A stretch of 40,673 bases of DNA from Myxococcales bacterium (GCA_029881215.1 JAOUNA010000008.1:1-40673), one strand, 5' to 3'; counted from the stretch's first letter, positions 9,289-21,426 are shown. A program made the numbers and translations. The notes: generated by a model not told the origin, from the sequence alone.

Positions 9289-9678
9289 TCAGTGCCGCGG
9301 CGCGGATTCGACGCGTTCGAGGATCACGTCCACCAGCTTGGGATGCAGGCCCAGCGGCTCGCTGATCGTGACGAGAAGATCCGGGTAGCGCCGGGTGGCA
9401 GCCGCGACGAGACTGGGAATGCTGTGGCGCGTGTGATTCCCGTCCCCGAGGAAGTACGGGTGCACGACGACCTCGCGCGCCCCGGACGCGACGCAGGCGT
9501 CGATCCCCTGCTCGATCGTCGGCTCGGCGATCTCCATGTGCGCGATGTGCACCGTGCGTCCCGGGATGCGCTGGCGCAGCGCGTCCGCGACGGATTCGAG
9601 CAGCTCGTTGGCCTCGGCGCGCCGGCTGCCGTGATCGACGATCAGAATGGCGCGGGTGTCGACGTCGCGATCCTGCAC
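9289..9678 (-). CDS. CbiX/SirB-like sirohydrochlorin chelatase family protein, short form
   Basis: AILIVDHGSRRAEANELLESVADAL...HMEIAEPTIEQGIDACVASGAREVVVHPYFLGDGNHTRHSIP; GTG start at 9678 preferred over the tracked TTG at 9714. Confidence 0.85.
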   Translation of the reverse strand: MQDRDVDTRAILIVDHGSRRAEANELLESVADALRQRIPGRTVHIAHMEIAEPTIEQGIDACVASGAREVVVHPYFLGDGNHTRHSIPSLVAAATRRYPDLLVTISEPLGLHPKLVDVILERVESAPRH

Positions 9679-9773
9679 GGCTGGAGCATAGGCGAGCGCG
9701 ACACCGAGTCTCAATGGGGCCGCCCGTGCCGCGCTCGCCGAAGCCTCCGGAACTCGATAACTTTTGTGCCGCC

Positions 9774-10499
9774 ATGTCGACAGCCGGCATCCTCGTCATC
9801 GGCAACGAGATCCTCTCGGGGAAGGTCGTGGACATCAATTCCCCGTATCTCTGCCGCGAGCTGCGCACCCTGGGCGTGGACGTGGAGCGGATCTACACGA
9901 TTCCCGACGAGATCCGCGTGATCGCGGAAGCCGTGAAGTCGATGAGTCAGTCGTATGACTACGTGCTCACCTCGGGAGGCATCGGCCCCACGCACGACGA
10001 TCTCACCGTGGAGGGCGTGGCCGCGGCGTTCGGACTGCCGCTCGAGCGAATCCCGGGCATCGAGGAGAGGATCCAGCGCGCGACCGGCAAGGAGCTCAAC
10101 CAGAGCCAGCTCAAGATGGCACGGGTTCCGGTGGGAGCGCAGCTGATCGACAGCGGAGATCTGTGGTTTCCGCTGGTCGTCGTCGAGAATGTGTATGTCT
10201 TCCCCGGCATTCCCGAACTCCTGCGCAAGAAGTTCGAGTCGGTGCGCGACCGCTTCCGCGGTGTGCCGTTCAACCTCAAGCGTGTGTATGTCACGTTGAT
10301 GGAGAGTGCGATTGCCGAGGATCTCTCGGATCTGCTCCGGGAGTTTCCGGATCTCCTGCTCGGTTCCTATCCGCGCATCCAGGAGGAGTCATTCCGCGTG
10401 ATGCTCACGCTCGAGTCTCGCGATGCCTGCTACGTGCAACGCGCGCTCGAATCCCTGCTGGCGCGTTTGCCAGCGGATGCGATTCACAAGGTGGAGTGA
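9774..10499 (+). CDS. CinA N-terminal/MoaB-Mog-like molybdopterin-binding domain protein
   Basis: AGILVIGNEILSGKVVDINSPYLCRELRTLGVDVERIYTIPDE...YDYVLTSGGIGPTHDDLTVEGVAAAFG; lacks the CinA C-terminal deamidase domain. Confidence 0.9.
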   Translation: MSTAGILVIGNEILSGKVVDINSPYLCRELRTLGVDVERIYTIPDEIRVIAEAVKSMSQSYDYVLTSGGIGPTHDDLTVEGVAAAFGLPLERIPGIEERIQRATGKELNQSQLKMARVPVGAQLIDSGDLWFPLVVVENVYVFPGIPELLRKKFESVRDRFRGVPFNLKRVYVTLMESAIAEDLSDLLREFPDLLLGSYPRIQEESFRVMLTLESRDACYVQRALESLLARLPADAIHKVE

Positions 10500-10940
10500 C
10501 TGGACCCGGCGGCCCAGGATCCGATCGCCCGTCTGCTCGCGCACGGGCACCCGCTCTGGATGCTCTGCAGCATCGTCCTGGCGCTGGCCGCCCTGCGCGC
10601 CGGGCTCGCGATCCGTCGCGCGCGCCTCGCGCGGCGCCCTCGGCCCCGCGGCGCGCGCCAGCGGCACGTGCGCCTGGCCAAACCCGCCGTCGCTCTGATC
10701 CTCGTCGGGTTCATGGCGGGCCCCGTGTCGGCCGTGCTGCTGCGCGGCTGGACCGCGTTCGCAACGCTGCACGGCGTCGTCGGCACCATCGCCGCCGGCT
10801 GCTTCGCCGCCGCCGCCATCCACGGGCGCCGGCTGCAGCGCGGGGGCGAAGCATCGCGCAGCGCGCACGCGCTGCTGAGCGGGATCGCGCTGCTTGCGGC
10901 CGCGCTCGCCGCGGTCGCCGGCTTCGTGCTGCTTCCGTAG
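10500..10940 (+). CDS. DUF4079-like small membrane protein
   Basis: LAKPAVALILVGFMAGPVSAVLLRGW...FATLHGVVGTIAAGCF TM pattern. Start uncertain: ATG at 10560 or an in-frame upstream CTG at 10500 abutting the preceding stop. Confidence 0.55.
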   Translation: MDPAAQDPIARLLAHGHPLWMLCSIVLALAALRAGLAIRRARLARRPRPRGARQRHVRLAKPAVALILVGFMAGPVSAVLLRGWTAFATLHGVVGTIAAGCFAAAAIHGRRLQRGGEASRSAHALLSGIALLAAALAAVAGFVLLP

Positions 10941-10978
10941 CCGCAGAGCGCGGCGCCCAGCCAGAAGCCAACGGGCGA

Positions 10979-12076
10979 CTAGGCGAGCGGGGGCAGTACG
11001 TCCACCGCGCGCTGTCGCAGCCAGTGATCGGCCAGCACGAGGCAGACCATCGCCTCCACGATCGGGACCGCGCGCGGCAGCACGCAGGGATCGTGTCGAC
11101 CGCTGGCCTCGAGCTGCGCGGGTCTTCCGTCGCGTCCCACGGTCTGCTGGGGCAGCGAGATCGTGGCCGTCGGCTTGAAGGCCACGCGCACGAGGATGGG
11201 CTCGCCGTTCGAGATGCCGCCCTGCACGCCGCCCGAGCGATTCGCCGACGTGCGCGGGCGTCCATCCTCGCCCGGTACGAAGGGATCGTTGTGCTCGCTG
11301 CCCGTCATGCGCGTGCCCGCAAAGCCGCTGCCGATCTCGAAGCCCTTGGACGCCGGCAGCGAGAGCAGCGCGCGCGCCAGATCCGCCTCGAGCTTGTCGA
11401 AGACGGGCTCGCCCAGGCCGGGCGGCACGTTGCGCGCAACGCACTCGACCACGCCACCGAGCGAGTCGCCGCGGCGGCGCGCCGCGTCGATGCGCTCGAT
11501 CATCTCCTGGGCCGCGGAGGGCTCCGGGCAGCGCACCGGATTCGCTTCGACCGCGTCCAGCGTGACCGCGGCCGGATCGATCTTCGCCTCGATCTCGTGC
11601 ACGGATCGCACCCACGCCAAGACTTCGAGCTCCGCCACGACTCGCAGCAGCTTGCGCGCGATGGCACCCGCCGCGACGCGACCCACGGTCTCCCGCGCGC
11701 TCGCGCGTCCACCCCCCTGCCAGTCCCGGATGCCGTACTTGGCTTCCGTCGTGTAATCGGCGTGAGAGGGCCGGTAGAGATCCTTCAGCGCCGCGTAGGC
11801 GCCGGGGCGCGCATCCCGATTGCGCACGAGCATCGCGATGGGGGAGCCGATGGTGTGGCCCTCGAAGACGCCGGAGAGGATTTCGACGCGATCCTCCTCC
11901 TGGCGCGGCGTGGTGAGGCGGCTCTGTCCCGGGCGACGCCGGTCGAGATCGCGCTGGATGTCCTCGACCTCGAGGGCCAGACGCGGCGGGAATCCGTCCA
12001 CCACGACGCCCACGCCGCCGCCGTGGCTCTCGCCGAAGGTCGTGATGCGAAGCTGTCGACCGAAGCTGCTGCCCAC
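10979..12076 (-). CDS. aroC: chorismate synthase
   Basis: [82 protein letters not shown]. Confidence 0.98.
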   Translation of the reverse strand: MGSSFGRQLRITTFGESHGGGVGVVVDGFPPRLALEVEDIQRDLDRRRPGQSRLTTPRQEEDRVEILSGVFEGHTIGSPIAMLVRNRDARPGAYAALKDLYRPSHADYTTEAKYGIRDWQGGGRASARETVGRVAAGAIARKLLRVVAELEVLAWVRSVHEIEAKIDPAAVTLDAVEANPVRCPEPSAAQEMIERIDAARRRGDSLGGVVECVARNVPPGLGEPVFDKLEADLARALLSLPASKGFEIGSGFAGTRMTGSEHNDPFVPGEDGRPRTSANRSGGVQGGISNGEPILVRVAFKPTATISLPQQTVGRDGRPAQLEASGRHDPCVLPRAVPIVEAMVCLVLADHWLRQRAVDVLPPLA

Positions 12077-12097
12077 GTCGCGGAGGATACGCCCTCG

Positions 12098-12613
12098 CTA
12101 GCGCTCTCGCCGCAGCAGCACGAGCATGGCGCCCGGGCCGCCATGCCGCGCGGGCGCCGTGCAGAAGGCCATGACGCGCGTCGCGAAAGGTGCTTCCTGC
12201 AGCCAGGTGGGCAGCGCCTCGCGCAGCACCGCGGTCCCCTCCGAGTGCAGCCCGCGCCCGTGGACGACCAGCACGCAGCGCAGGCCTGCCGCCCTCGCCC
12301 GCTCGATCTGCTCCACCAGGGTGCGTCGGGCTTCGCGCGCGGGCAGGCCGTGAAGGTCCAGCGTTGCGCCCGGATCGAATGCTCCGCGGCGCAGACGCGT
12401 CAGCAGCTTGCGGCTCACGTTCTCGGCGCGGCCCTCGACGCTCCCTCCGATCCTGTCGACGACGAAGCGGCTGGCCTCTTCGAGGCGCGCGGGGCGCTGG
12501 CGCGCGGGATCCGTCGGCGGTGTGCGGATCTTGTCGCGGTCCTCGATGCGCTTGACACCGTTCAGGTTCGCGGCGAAGTCGTCATCGTCGGCACCGCGCC
12601 GCCGTTTGCTCAC
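12098..12613 (-). CDS. Smr-domain protein
   Basis: LDLHGLPAREARRTLVEQIERARAAGLRCVLVVHGRGLHSEG..VLREALPTWL (LDLHG and HGxG Smr motifs); GTG start at 12613 overlaps the mutY stop. Confidence 0.9.
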   Translation of the reverse strand: MSKRRRGADDDDFAANLNGVKRIEDRDKIRTPPTDPARQRPARLEEASRFVVDRIGGSVEGRAENVSRKLLTRLRRGAFDPGATLDLHGLPAREARRTLVEQIERARAAGLRCVLVVHGRGLHSEGTAVLREALPTWLQEAPFATRVMAFCTAPARHGGPGAMLVLLRRER

Positions 12614-13824
12614 CGTCCGCCAGCCTCGCCGTGGAGCAACGCGAGCACCTTGCGCGTGGCGGCGCCGTGCGGCAGCGCCCCGATCGCGCCCGGCGCGAGC
12701 CAGCGGAATGCGGAAAAGTCCCGCAGGCGCACGCGGCCCACGGGTGTGCTGCAGCGCAGCACGTGGAGCCGCAGCCTCAGATGCGTGAAGGCGTGGTCGA
12801 CCGCGCCGGAGAGCGTGGCGCCGCGGACCGTCAGGCCGACCCGCTCGCGCAGCGTGCGCAGCATCGCGGCGCGGGGTGCCTCGCCGGCCAGGAGATCGCC
12901 GCCCGGAAGCTCCCACAGCCCTCCCATCAGGCCGCGCGCGGGCCGCTGCACCGCCAGCACCGCGCCGCGGCGCAGCACCCAGCCGGCGACCGCCTCGACT
13001 GCGCGCGGGCGCGCCTTCCGGGCCCTGACCGGCAGCGCTTCCGGGTCGCCGCGCCGCTGCGCGGCGCAGCTCCGCAGCAGGGGGCAATCGCCGCAGCGCG
13101 GCGCGCGCGGCGTGCAGCGCCGTGCTCCGAGCTCCATCAGCGCCTGGTTCAGATCGCCCGGACGCGGCCCCTCGGCGAGCTGGGCGGCGAGCGCCCAGAG
13201 CCGTCGCGTCGCGATCGGCGTTCCCACTTCGTCCTCGATGGCGAACAGACGCGCCAGCACCCGCGTGACGTTTCCGTCCACGATCGGCTCCGGCCGGTCG
13301 AACGCGATGGAGGCGACGGCGCCCGCCGTGTAACGGCCCACGCCGGGTAGGGCGCGCAGCGCGTCCGCGTCTTCGGGCAACACACCTCCGTGATGGTCCA
13401 CGAGGCATTGTGCCGCCCGGTGCAGATTGCGCGCCCGCGAGTAATAGCCGAGTCCCGACCAGAGCCCGAGCACGTCTTCGAGATCGGCGCGCGCCAGGGT
13501 GCCCACGTCGGGAAAGCGCGTCAGGAAGCGCTGGTAGTAGGGGATGACGGTGTCGACGCGGGTCTGCTGGAGCATCGATTCGGAGATCCAGATGGCGTAG
13601 GGATCTCGGGTGCGCCGCCAGGGCAGATCGCGCCGATGCAGCGCGTACCAGTCGAGCAAGCGGGCACGGATGCGGGCCACGCGCGGCGCTTCGGCCCGCG
13701 ACGCGGCGCGGCCCTCCGTCCGAGCGCGCTCGCGCGCCGGTCGCAGCGCTTTCTGCCGCGCTCCCAGCGCGCCTGCGCCGCTGCGGCGCCGGCCGCCCGC
13801 GCGCTTGGATTCGCGGTGCTTCAC
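12610..13824 (-). CDS. mutY: A/G-specific adenine glycosylase MutY
   Basis: RDLPWRRTRDPYAIWISESMLQQTRVDTVIPYYQRFL; LPGVGRYTAGAVASIAF...VDGNVTRV; Fe-S motif C-X6-C-X2-C-X5-C (CTPRAPRCGDCPLLRSC); C-terminal NUDIX-like domain. GTG start overlaps the sfsA stop (alternative GTG 13680). Confidence 0.95.
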   Translation of the reverse strand: MKHRESKRAGGRRRSGAGALGARQKALRPARERARTEGRAASRAEAPRVARIRARLLDWYALHRRDLPWRRTRDPYAIWISESMLQQTRVDTVIPYYQRFLTRFPDVGTLARADLEDVLGLWSGLGYYSRARNLHRAAQCLVDHHGGVLPEDADALRALPGVGRYTAGAVASIAFDRPEPIVDGNVTRVLARLFAIEDEVGTPIATRRLWALAAQLAEGPRPGDLNQALMELGARRCTPRAPRCGDCPLLRSCAAQRRGDPEALPVRARKARPRAVEAVAGWVLRRGAVLAVQRPARGLMGGLWELPGGDLLAGEAPRAAMLRTLRERVGLTVRGATLSGAVDHAFTHLRLRLHVLRCSTPVGRVRLRDFSAFRWLAPGAIGALPHGAATRKVLALLHGEAGGR

Positions 13825-14537
13825 AGCAGCACCGGGAGCTCGCGCTCGACGCGGATCGCGCCAGGGGTGACGCGGGCAGCGAGTGCGAACAGCTCCACGC
13901 CCGCGCGCGCGGCTTCGCGCAGCGCCGCGGCGTAGCGGGGGTCGATGTGCTCCGCGGGCGCCACGGCGTGGCAATCGGCGCGCTGCACCAGGAAGACCAG
14001 GGCCGCTCGCGCCCCTCCGGCGCGCAGCGCTCGCAGTGCATCCAGGTGGCGGAGACCGCGCGCCGTCACGCTGTCGGGGAAGAGCGCAAGATCGCCCTCC
14101 GCGAGCGTCACGCTCTTGACCTCGACGTAGCAGCGGCGGCGCTCGCCGGTCTTCTCGGACAGGCGGAAATCGAGTCGCGCGCGCCTCGCCGCCGCGTGCA
14201 CGCTCACCTCGCGTTCGATGCGACCGTATCCCGCGAGCGCTGCCGGCGTGCCCGCAGCGAGCGCGCGCGCCACGACGTCGTTGGCGCGCCCGGTGTGCAG
14301 TCCCACCCAGGTGCTTCCGACGCGCATCATCTCGAGCGTGTGCCGCAGCTTGCGCGCAGGGTTCGCGCTCGTCGAGCAACGCACCGCCGCGCCCGGGCGC
14401 TGGAATCCGAGCATGCTTCCCGGGTTCGGGCAGTGCACCGTGAGAACGCGCCCGTCTCCGGTCTGGACGTCCGCGAAGAAGCGCTTGTATCGCCGCAGGA
14501 AGCGCGCGGCGAGGCGCGCTTCGACGCCGATCTTCAA
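13821..14537 (-). CDS. sfsA: SfsA family DNA/RNA nuclease
   Basis: RRYKRFFADVQTGDGRVLTVHCPNPGSMLG...RLDFRLSE...CYVEVKSVTLAEGDLALFPDSVTARGLRHLDAL; TTG start overlaps the upstream stop (TTGA). Confidence 0.93.
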   Translation of the reverse strand: MKIGVEARLAARFLRRYKRFFADVQTGDGRVLTVHCPNPGSMLGFQRPGAAVRCSTSANPARKLRHTLEMMRVGSTWVGLHTGRANDVVARALAAGTPAALAGYGRIEREVSVHAAARRARLDFRLSEKTGERRRCYVEVKSVTLAEGDLALFPDSVTARGLRHLDALRALRAGGARAALVFLVQRADCHAVAPAEHIDPRYAAALREAARAGVELFALAARVTPGAIRVERELPVLL

Positions 14538-15880
14538 CGGCGCGAAGTCTGCAGCTCCGGGGTGATGTGCGATCGAACCCACTGAACGTCCCACCACTCG
14601 ATCGGATCGACGTAGGTGTCGCCCACCAGCACGGCGAAGTGGAGATGGTCGCCCCCCGCGAGTCCGGTATCTCCCGAGAGGCCCAGGCGTTGGCCCTGCT
14701 CGACCCGATCGCCCGACGCGACGTCCAGGCGCGAGAGGTGGCCGTAGAGCGTGGCGAGCCCGAGCCCATGATCCACGAGCAGGCAGTTGCCGTAGATCCC
14801 GAGATCTCCGGCGTAGATGACGCGACCCGAGGCTGCCGCCGTGACGGGCGCCGCGGCGAACGAGGCGAGATCGTAACCGAAGTGCACCGCGTTCGAGATC
14901 TTGCGCCCCTCGAAGAAGTAGGCGCGCCGCTCGCCGAAGGTGCTGGTGACCTTCGAGTTGCGCATCTGTTCGAGCTTGGCGCCCTGGAAGAATTCCGGCG
15001 AGGAGTCCGCGAGCAGCTGCCGGATGCGCGCCTCGTTCTCGGCGCGAACGCGGGTATTGATGTCGTCGAACGCCGCACTCGGATCGCCGCCGGCGTCGAC
15101 GCCGTGCCCCGCGAATCTGCCGATCACCTTTTCGAGGAACTCGCGATTCAGCGTGACGTTGACGTTGGGCATCGCCCGGCGTTGGACGACGAGGGGCCAG
15201 CGCGCACGGCTGGCGTTGCCCGCCGCGTCCTCGGCGATCACGGCGACGCGGACTTCGGGCGAAGCCTCGCTCGGAATGGCGAAGAGCGCGATGCGCTCGC
15301 TGCTCGATCCGCCCGGACGGGGAAAGCCGCGGTAGAAGCGCTCGCCGATCAGCACGCCGTCGCGGACGACGGGCTCCGAGAGCCGATAGGACACCGAGCC
15401 CGATCCGCCCTGCCGCGCGTAGCTGAGCCCCGTCGCGATCTCGATCCTCGGCGCGATCAGATCGACGCGCAGCGGCACGCTTCGAACGGACTCGTTCCCG
15501 TCGAAGCCGCCGCGCCAGGACCAATCGCGCGCCGTCACGCGCAGGATCGCCTCGCCCTCGAACGAGCCCAGCAATCCGGGGTCGAGCTGCAGGGTGACGC
15601 CGTGCTCGCTGCGCGTGCCTCCGCTGAGCAGATTGCCCGGAAAGTCCTCCGTGACGAGCGCCGTTTCCCCGCCGGCGTGGACGAAATCCACGCGCAGCGC
15701 CCGCAGACCGGAGCCGGCGTCCGAGATCGCGAGATCGACGCTCGTCCCCGCCGCACCGGCGAGGATGGCTTCGGGCGCGTCGATGCGCGGATGGGATCCC
15801 TCCGCGCGCGTCCAGGTCAGCAGGCCACCGCCGGCGAGCAGCACGGCGAGCAAGAGAAGCAGCCATCCCGGCGATTGCAC
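14534..15880 (-). CDS. M23-family metallopeptidase with N-terminal TM anchor
   Basis: HFGYDLASFAAAPVTAAASGRVIYAGDLGIYGNCLLVDHGLGLATLYGHLSRLDVASGDRVEQGQRLGLSGDTGLAGGDHLHFAVLVGD (LytM/M23 HxxxD...HLHF); GTG start at 15880. Confidence 0.93.
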   Translation of the reverse strand: MQSPGWLLLLLAVLLAGGGLLTWTRAEGSHPRIDAPEAILAGAAGTSVDLAISDAGSGLRALRVDFVHAGGETALVTEDFPGNLLSGGTRSEHGVTLQLDPGLLGSFEGEAILRVTARDWSWRGGFDGNESVRSVPLRVDLIAPRIEIATGLSYARQGGSGSVSYRLSEPVVRDGVLIGERFYRGFPRPGGSSSERIALFAIPSEASPEVRVAVIAEDAAGNASRARWPLVVQRRAMPNVNVTLNREFLEKVIGRFAGHGVDAGGDPSAAFDDINTRVRAENEARIRQLLADSSPEFFQGAKLEQMRNSKVTSTFGERRAYFFEGRKISNAVHFGYDLASFAAAPVTAAASGRVIYAGDLGIYGNCLLVDHGLGLATLYGHLSRLDVASGDRVEQGQRLGLSGDTGLAGGDHLHFAVLVGDTYVDPIEWWDVQWVRSHITPELQTSRR

Positions 15881-16040
15881 GTTCCCCCCCGCTCGTTTCG
15901 CTTGGCGATGTCCGATGGGTACCGGGCGGACTCCTCCGACGCAATGGGGGCGCCCCGAAGGGAGCGCACGCTGCAACGAGCGCGCGTTGACGGCGGGCGG
16001 CGGCTCCCTCATGCTCGGCGCAGGCTTGCATGGAGGCAAC

Positions 16041-16652
16041 ATGTCGCGCTTGCGGCGCATCGTCTGGCTTCGACACGGCGACACCGTGGGCGAATCCCGC
16101 ACGCGTTTCCACGGCAGTGGGGACGTCGCCCTCTCCGAGGAAGGGCAGCGGCAAGTTCGCGAAGCCGCCCAGCAGCTGCGCCGTGAGGTCTTCGACCTGA
16201 TCGTGGCGAGCCCGCTGCAGCGCGCCTGGAAGAGCGCGGCGATCGTCACCGGCGGCGCCCCGATCCGGCTCGAGCCCGACTTCCGCGAGATCCACTTCGG
16301 CCGCTGGGAAGGCATGACGGCCGACGAGATCCGCGCGTCCGACCCCGTGCTCTACGAAGACTGGCAGACGGGCGTCTCGGGCTTCGAGTATCCCTACGGC
16401 GAGCGGCGCGCGGCGTTTCGCGAGCGCGTGCTGCGGGGATTCGCGCGGCTCGAGACCAGCGGCGCGGCGCACGTGCTCGCGGTCGCACACAAGGGCGTGA
16501 TCCGCACCGTCGTCCAGCACCTCGTCAGCGAGCCGCTGCTCGAGGAGATTCCGCATCTGGCCGGCGTGGTCTCGATTTCGCGCCGCCCCGACGGCAGCTG
16601 GTTCGTCGGACGCAGGGGCAGCGACCCGTCGCGACCCGACGCCTCGCCGTAG
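16041..16652 (+). CDS. histidine phosphatase (phosphoglycerate mutase-like)
   Basis: RIVWLRHGDTVGES..RFHGSGDVALSEEGQRQ...SPLQRAWKSAAIV...HFGRWEGM...AHKGVIR. Confidence 0.9.
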   Translation: MSRLRRIVWLRHGDTVGESRTRFHGSGDVALSEEGQRQVREAAQQLRREVFDLIVASPLQRAWKSAAIVTGGAPIRLEPDFREIHFGRWEGMTADEIRASDPVLYEDWQTGVSGFEYPYGERRAAFRERVLRGFARLETSGAAHVLAVAHKGVIRTVVQHLVSEPLLEEIPHLAGVVSISRRPDGSWFVGRRGSDPSRPDASP

Positions 16653-16664
16653 CGGCGCTTCGCG

Positions 16665-18652
<1,988 letters not shown>

Positions 18653-18662
<10 letters not shown>

Positions 18663-19969
18663 TCCATCTGGGCTGCGCCCTCCCGCACCAGCGCTTCCAG
18701 CTCGCCCGGATCCACGGGAATCTCGGCGGTCAGGTTTTCGTGGCCTTCATCGGTGATGGCGACATCGTTCTCGATGCGCACACCGATGCCACGGCAGCGC
18801 ACGTCTCTCACGTCGGCGTCCGTGGCAACGTACAAGCCGGGCTCAACGCTGAACACCATGCCGGGCTCTAACTTCCGCGGGCTGCCGCCAACCTTGTAGC
18901 TGCCGACATCGTGTACGTCCAGGCCGATCCAGTGACTCGTCGAATGCATGAAGAAGGGCTTGTAGGCCTCGCGGGCCACGAGCTCGGCGACGTCGCCCTC
19001 GAGCAGTGCGAGATCCACCAGCCCCTCGACGATCGTGCGCGCCGCGGCGTCGTGCACCTCGGGGAGGCTGCCGCCCGGTGCGCACGCTTCCAGCGCCGCG
19101 TCGTGTGCCGCCAGCACGATTTCGTAGAGGGCGCGGCTCGGGCCCTCGAAGCGCCCGCCGACGGGGTAGGTGCGCGTGACGTCGGATGCGTAGCCCTCCA
19201 GCTCGCAGCCCGCGTCGACGAGAACGAGCTCGCCCTCGCCAAGCGCCCGATCGTTTCGGATGTAGTGGAGGACCGTGGCGTTGGCGCCGCTCCCGACGAT
19301 CGTCGAATAGGCGGCACCCCGAGCTCCGCGACGGCGAAACGTGTACTCGAGAACGGCCTCCAGCTCGTATTCGTAGACGCCGGGCCAGGCGAGCTTCGCC
19401 GCTGCCCGATGCGCCTCCCGGGTGATCGCCGCCGCTCGGCGCAGGATGTCCAGCTCCGCCGCCTCCTTGACGAGCCGCATCGGATGCAGGATGGAGCGCG
19501 GGTCCACGATCGCATCGGCCGGCTCGCCGCCCTGGCGGGAGCGCAGGCGCAGGCTCTCGAGCGTCTCGGTGATCTTCGCGTCGACCGAGCCGTCGCGGCC
19601 GAGCACGTGGAAGATCTTCCGGGCGCCGCGCACGAGCTCGGGCAGGCGTGTCAGGAATTCGCTCTCGGGATAGGCTTCGTCGGCCTCGTGGTCGCGCAGC
19701 GCGCCTTCCGTGCCGGGCCGGTAGCCGGTCCAGATCTCCCGGTCGCGATCGCGGGGCTCGACGAAGAGCGTGTATGCGGGACCACCGTCGGTGCGCAGCA
19801 CGGCAATCGCCCCGGGATGGTCGAACCCCGTGAGGTACCAGAAGTCGCTGTCCTGCCGGAATGGATATTCGCTGTCGCGCGAGCGGGTGACGAGTCGCGA
19901 TCCGAGGAAGATCGCGACGCCGCCCGGGCCCATCGCGTCCCGGACTCGCTGGCGGCGCTGTGCGAACAC
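18653..19969 (-). CDS. pepP: Xaa-Pro aminopeptidase (M24B)
   Basis: [84 protein letters not shown]. Confidence 0.96.
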
Positions 19970-20083
19970 GCGTCGATCTTAGCCCAGGGCGGCATCCCGC
20001 CTACGGGTCGGCGCGCTGCGCCTTGCGCATCCCGGGCGAGCGCATCGACCGGCGATCCGAGGCTCCGGACCTCGTGCCGCAGG

Positions 20084-21286
20084 TCAGCGCGGTGCGTCGA
20101 TGCACACCACGGTCACGTCGGCGCAGTAGCTGGCGCAGAGCCGATCCCCGCGCAGCACCGCTGTGTAGTAGATGCCCTGCGGATCGATCCGCGGCAAGCG
20201 CGCCGTCGAGATCCGCCCGTTGCGCTCGACGATGTGCACGCGCCCGCTCCAGCGCGTCACCACGACGCGTCCGTCCGCAGCCTCCTGCATGTCCTGGACG
20301 AAGTCGAAGGCGGCGGGAAAGTCCGCGTCGAGCAGGATCGCGCGGATCCCGTCCGAGACGCCGGGCGGCGGCGTGATCCGCAGCGTGAGCGCGCTGGCGT
20401 CCACTTCGGCGCGCAGCAGTGCTCCATCGGAGCGCTGCGTCACGAACTGGATCTCGGGGATCTCGATGCGCTGCAGCAGCGCGCCGTCGCGATCCAGCAC
20501 GAACGCGGCGTGGCGGACTGCTGCGCCGGACTCGCGCGGGAGCAGGTCTGCCGTCACCCAGAGCTCGCGGCGTGCGGTGTCCCAGGCGACGCTCTTCGGC
20601 GCGACGCGGAGATCACCCGGCATGGCCAGCGGCCACTCGGCGACGATGCGCCCCCGCCCATCGAAGGCGATCACGCTGCCGTCCTCCGCACCGCTCCCGC
20701 CCGAGCCGTAGCGGGAGGCGAGCAGCGTGCCGTCGGGTCCAGGCGCCAGCTCGTTGAGGGCGGGCCCCAGGCTCGCGAGGGATTCCACGCGACCCGAGAC
20801 GGGATCCACGCGCCCCGCGCTCTCGAAGAAGCGGGTGAAGTAGAGCCAGCCGTCCGCGCCCATCGCGACGTCCCAGACGCCGGACCGATCGCCCGGCTCG
20901 CCCACCTCGAGGGGCGCGAGCAGCGTCTCGCTGGCGAGGTCGAAGCGCCCGATGCGTTGTGGCCCGGGCGCGAGCAGATCCGCCGTGGGATCTCCGCCGT
21001 GGGTGCGCAGCGCCGACCAGAAAGCCGACTGGCCGAAGTAGAGGATTCCGCCGCGCTGCGTGCCGTACCAGGCGCAGTAACGCTCCGCGTCGCTCGGCGC
21101 TTGTGCGGTGACCACCACCAGGTCCAGCGCTGCGACGGAGCCTGGCGCGCGTGCTGCGCCGCCGCACGCCAGCGCGACGGCGAGCGTCAGGCCGGGCGCG
21201 AGGCGCCCGATGCCACCCGCTACGGCAGCGCAGCTCCGGGCGGCACGGAGATCGAACCCGCAACGTTCAAAGAGAATTCCCGCCAC
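20084..21286 (-). CDS. secreted beta-propeller-like (NHL/SMP-30-like) hypothetical protein
   Basis: Repeated blade-like patterns (GVWDVAMGADGWLYFTRFF, LNELAPGPDGTLLASRYGS, KSVAWDTARRELWVTADLL, FVQDMQEAADGRVVVTRWSGRV); start codon uncertain. Confidence 0.6.
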   Translation of the reverse strand: MAGILFERCGFDLRAARSCAAVAGGIGRLAPGLTLAVALACGGAARAPGSVAALDLVVVTAQAPSDAERYCAWYGTQRGGILYFGQSAFWSALRTHGGDPTADLLAPGPQRIGRFDLASETLLAPLEVGEPGDRSGVWDVAMGADGWLYFTRFFESAGRVDPVSGRVESLASLGPALNELAPGPDGTLLASRYGSGGSGAEDGSVIAFDGRGRIVAEWPLAMPGDLRVAPKSVAWDTARRELWVTADLLPRESGAAVRHAAFVLDRDGALLQRIEIPEIQFVTQRSDGALLRAEVDASALTLRITPPPGVSDGIRAILLDADFPAAFDFVQDMQEAADGRVVVTRWSGRVHIVERNGRISTARLPRIDPQGIYYTAVLRGDRLCASYCADVTVVCIDAPR

Positions 21287-21412
21287 ACGCAATGGAGTCG
21301 CGGTGACAAATGGCCTCACGCGCCTCCACGGGCGGCGCGGGGGCTCGCAGCAGCTTTCCGATTTTTTCGCGATTTTCGACGGGTTGCGCCGCCGCGCTGG
21401 CGGCGCGCAGTT

Positions 21413-21426
21413 GGCACGGGATGTGC
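21413..21426 (+). promoter_or_regulatory. sigma-54-like -24/-12 element (candidate)
   Basis: TTGGCACGggatGTGCTG: GG and GC separated by exactly 10 nt, close to TGGCACG-N4-TTGC; lies in a non-coding gap. Confidence 0.3.

Noticed and set aside
10163-13333. 1056-aa plus-strand ORF
   Set aside because: Antisense to aroC-smr-mutY; Arg/Ala/Gly-rich low-information translation typical of GC-rich shadow ORFs.
14567-16186. 539-aa plus-strand ORF
   Set aside because: Antisense shadow of the M23 peptidase gene.
21240-21300. tRNA-like T-arm on minus strand (GCGGG-TTCGATC-TCCGT followed by GCCGCCC)
   Set aside because: No matching 5' acceptor strand, D-arm or anticodon arm in the required distance; probably chance.
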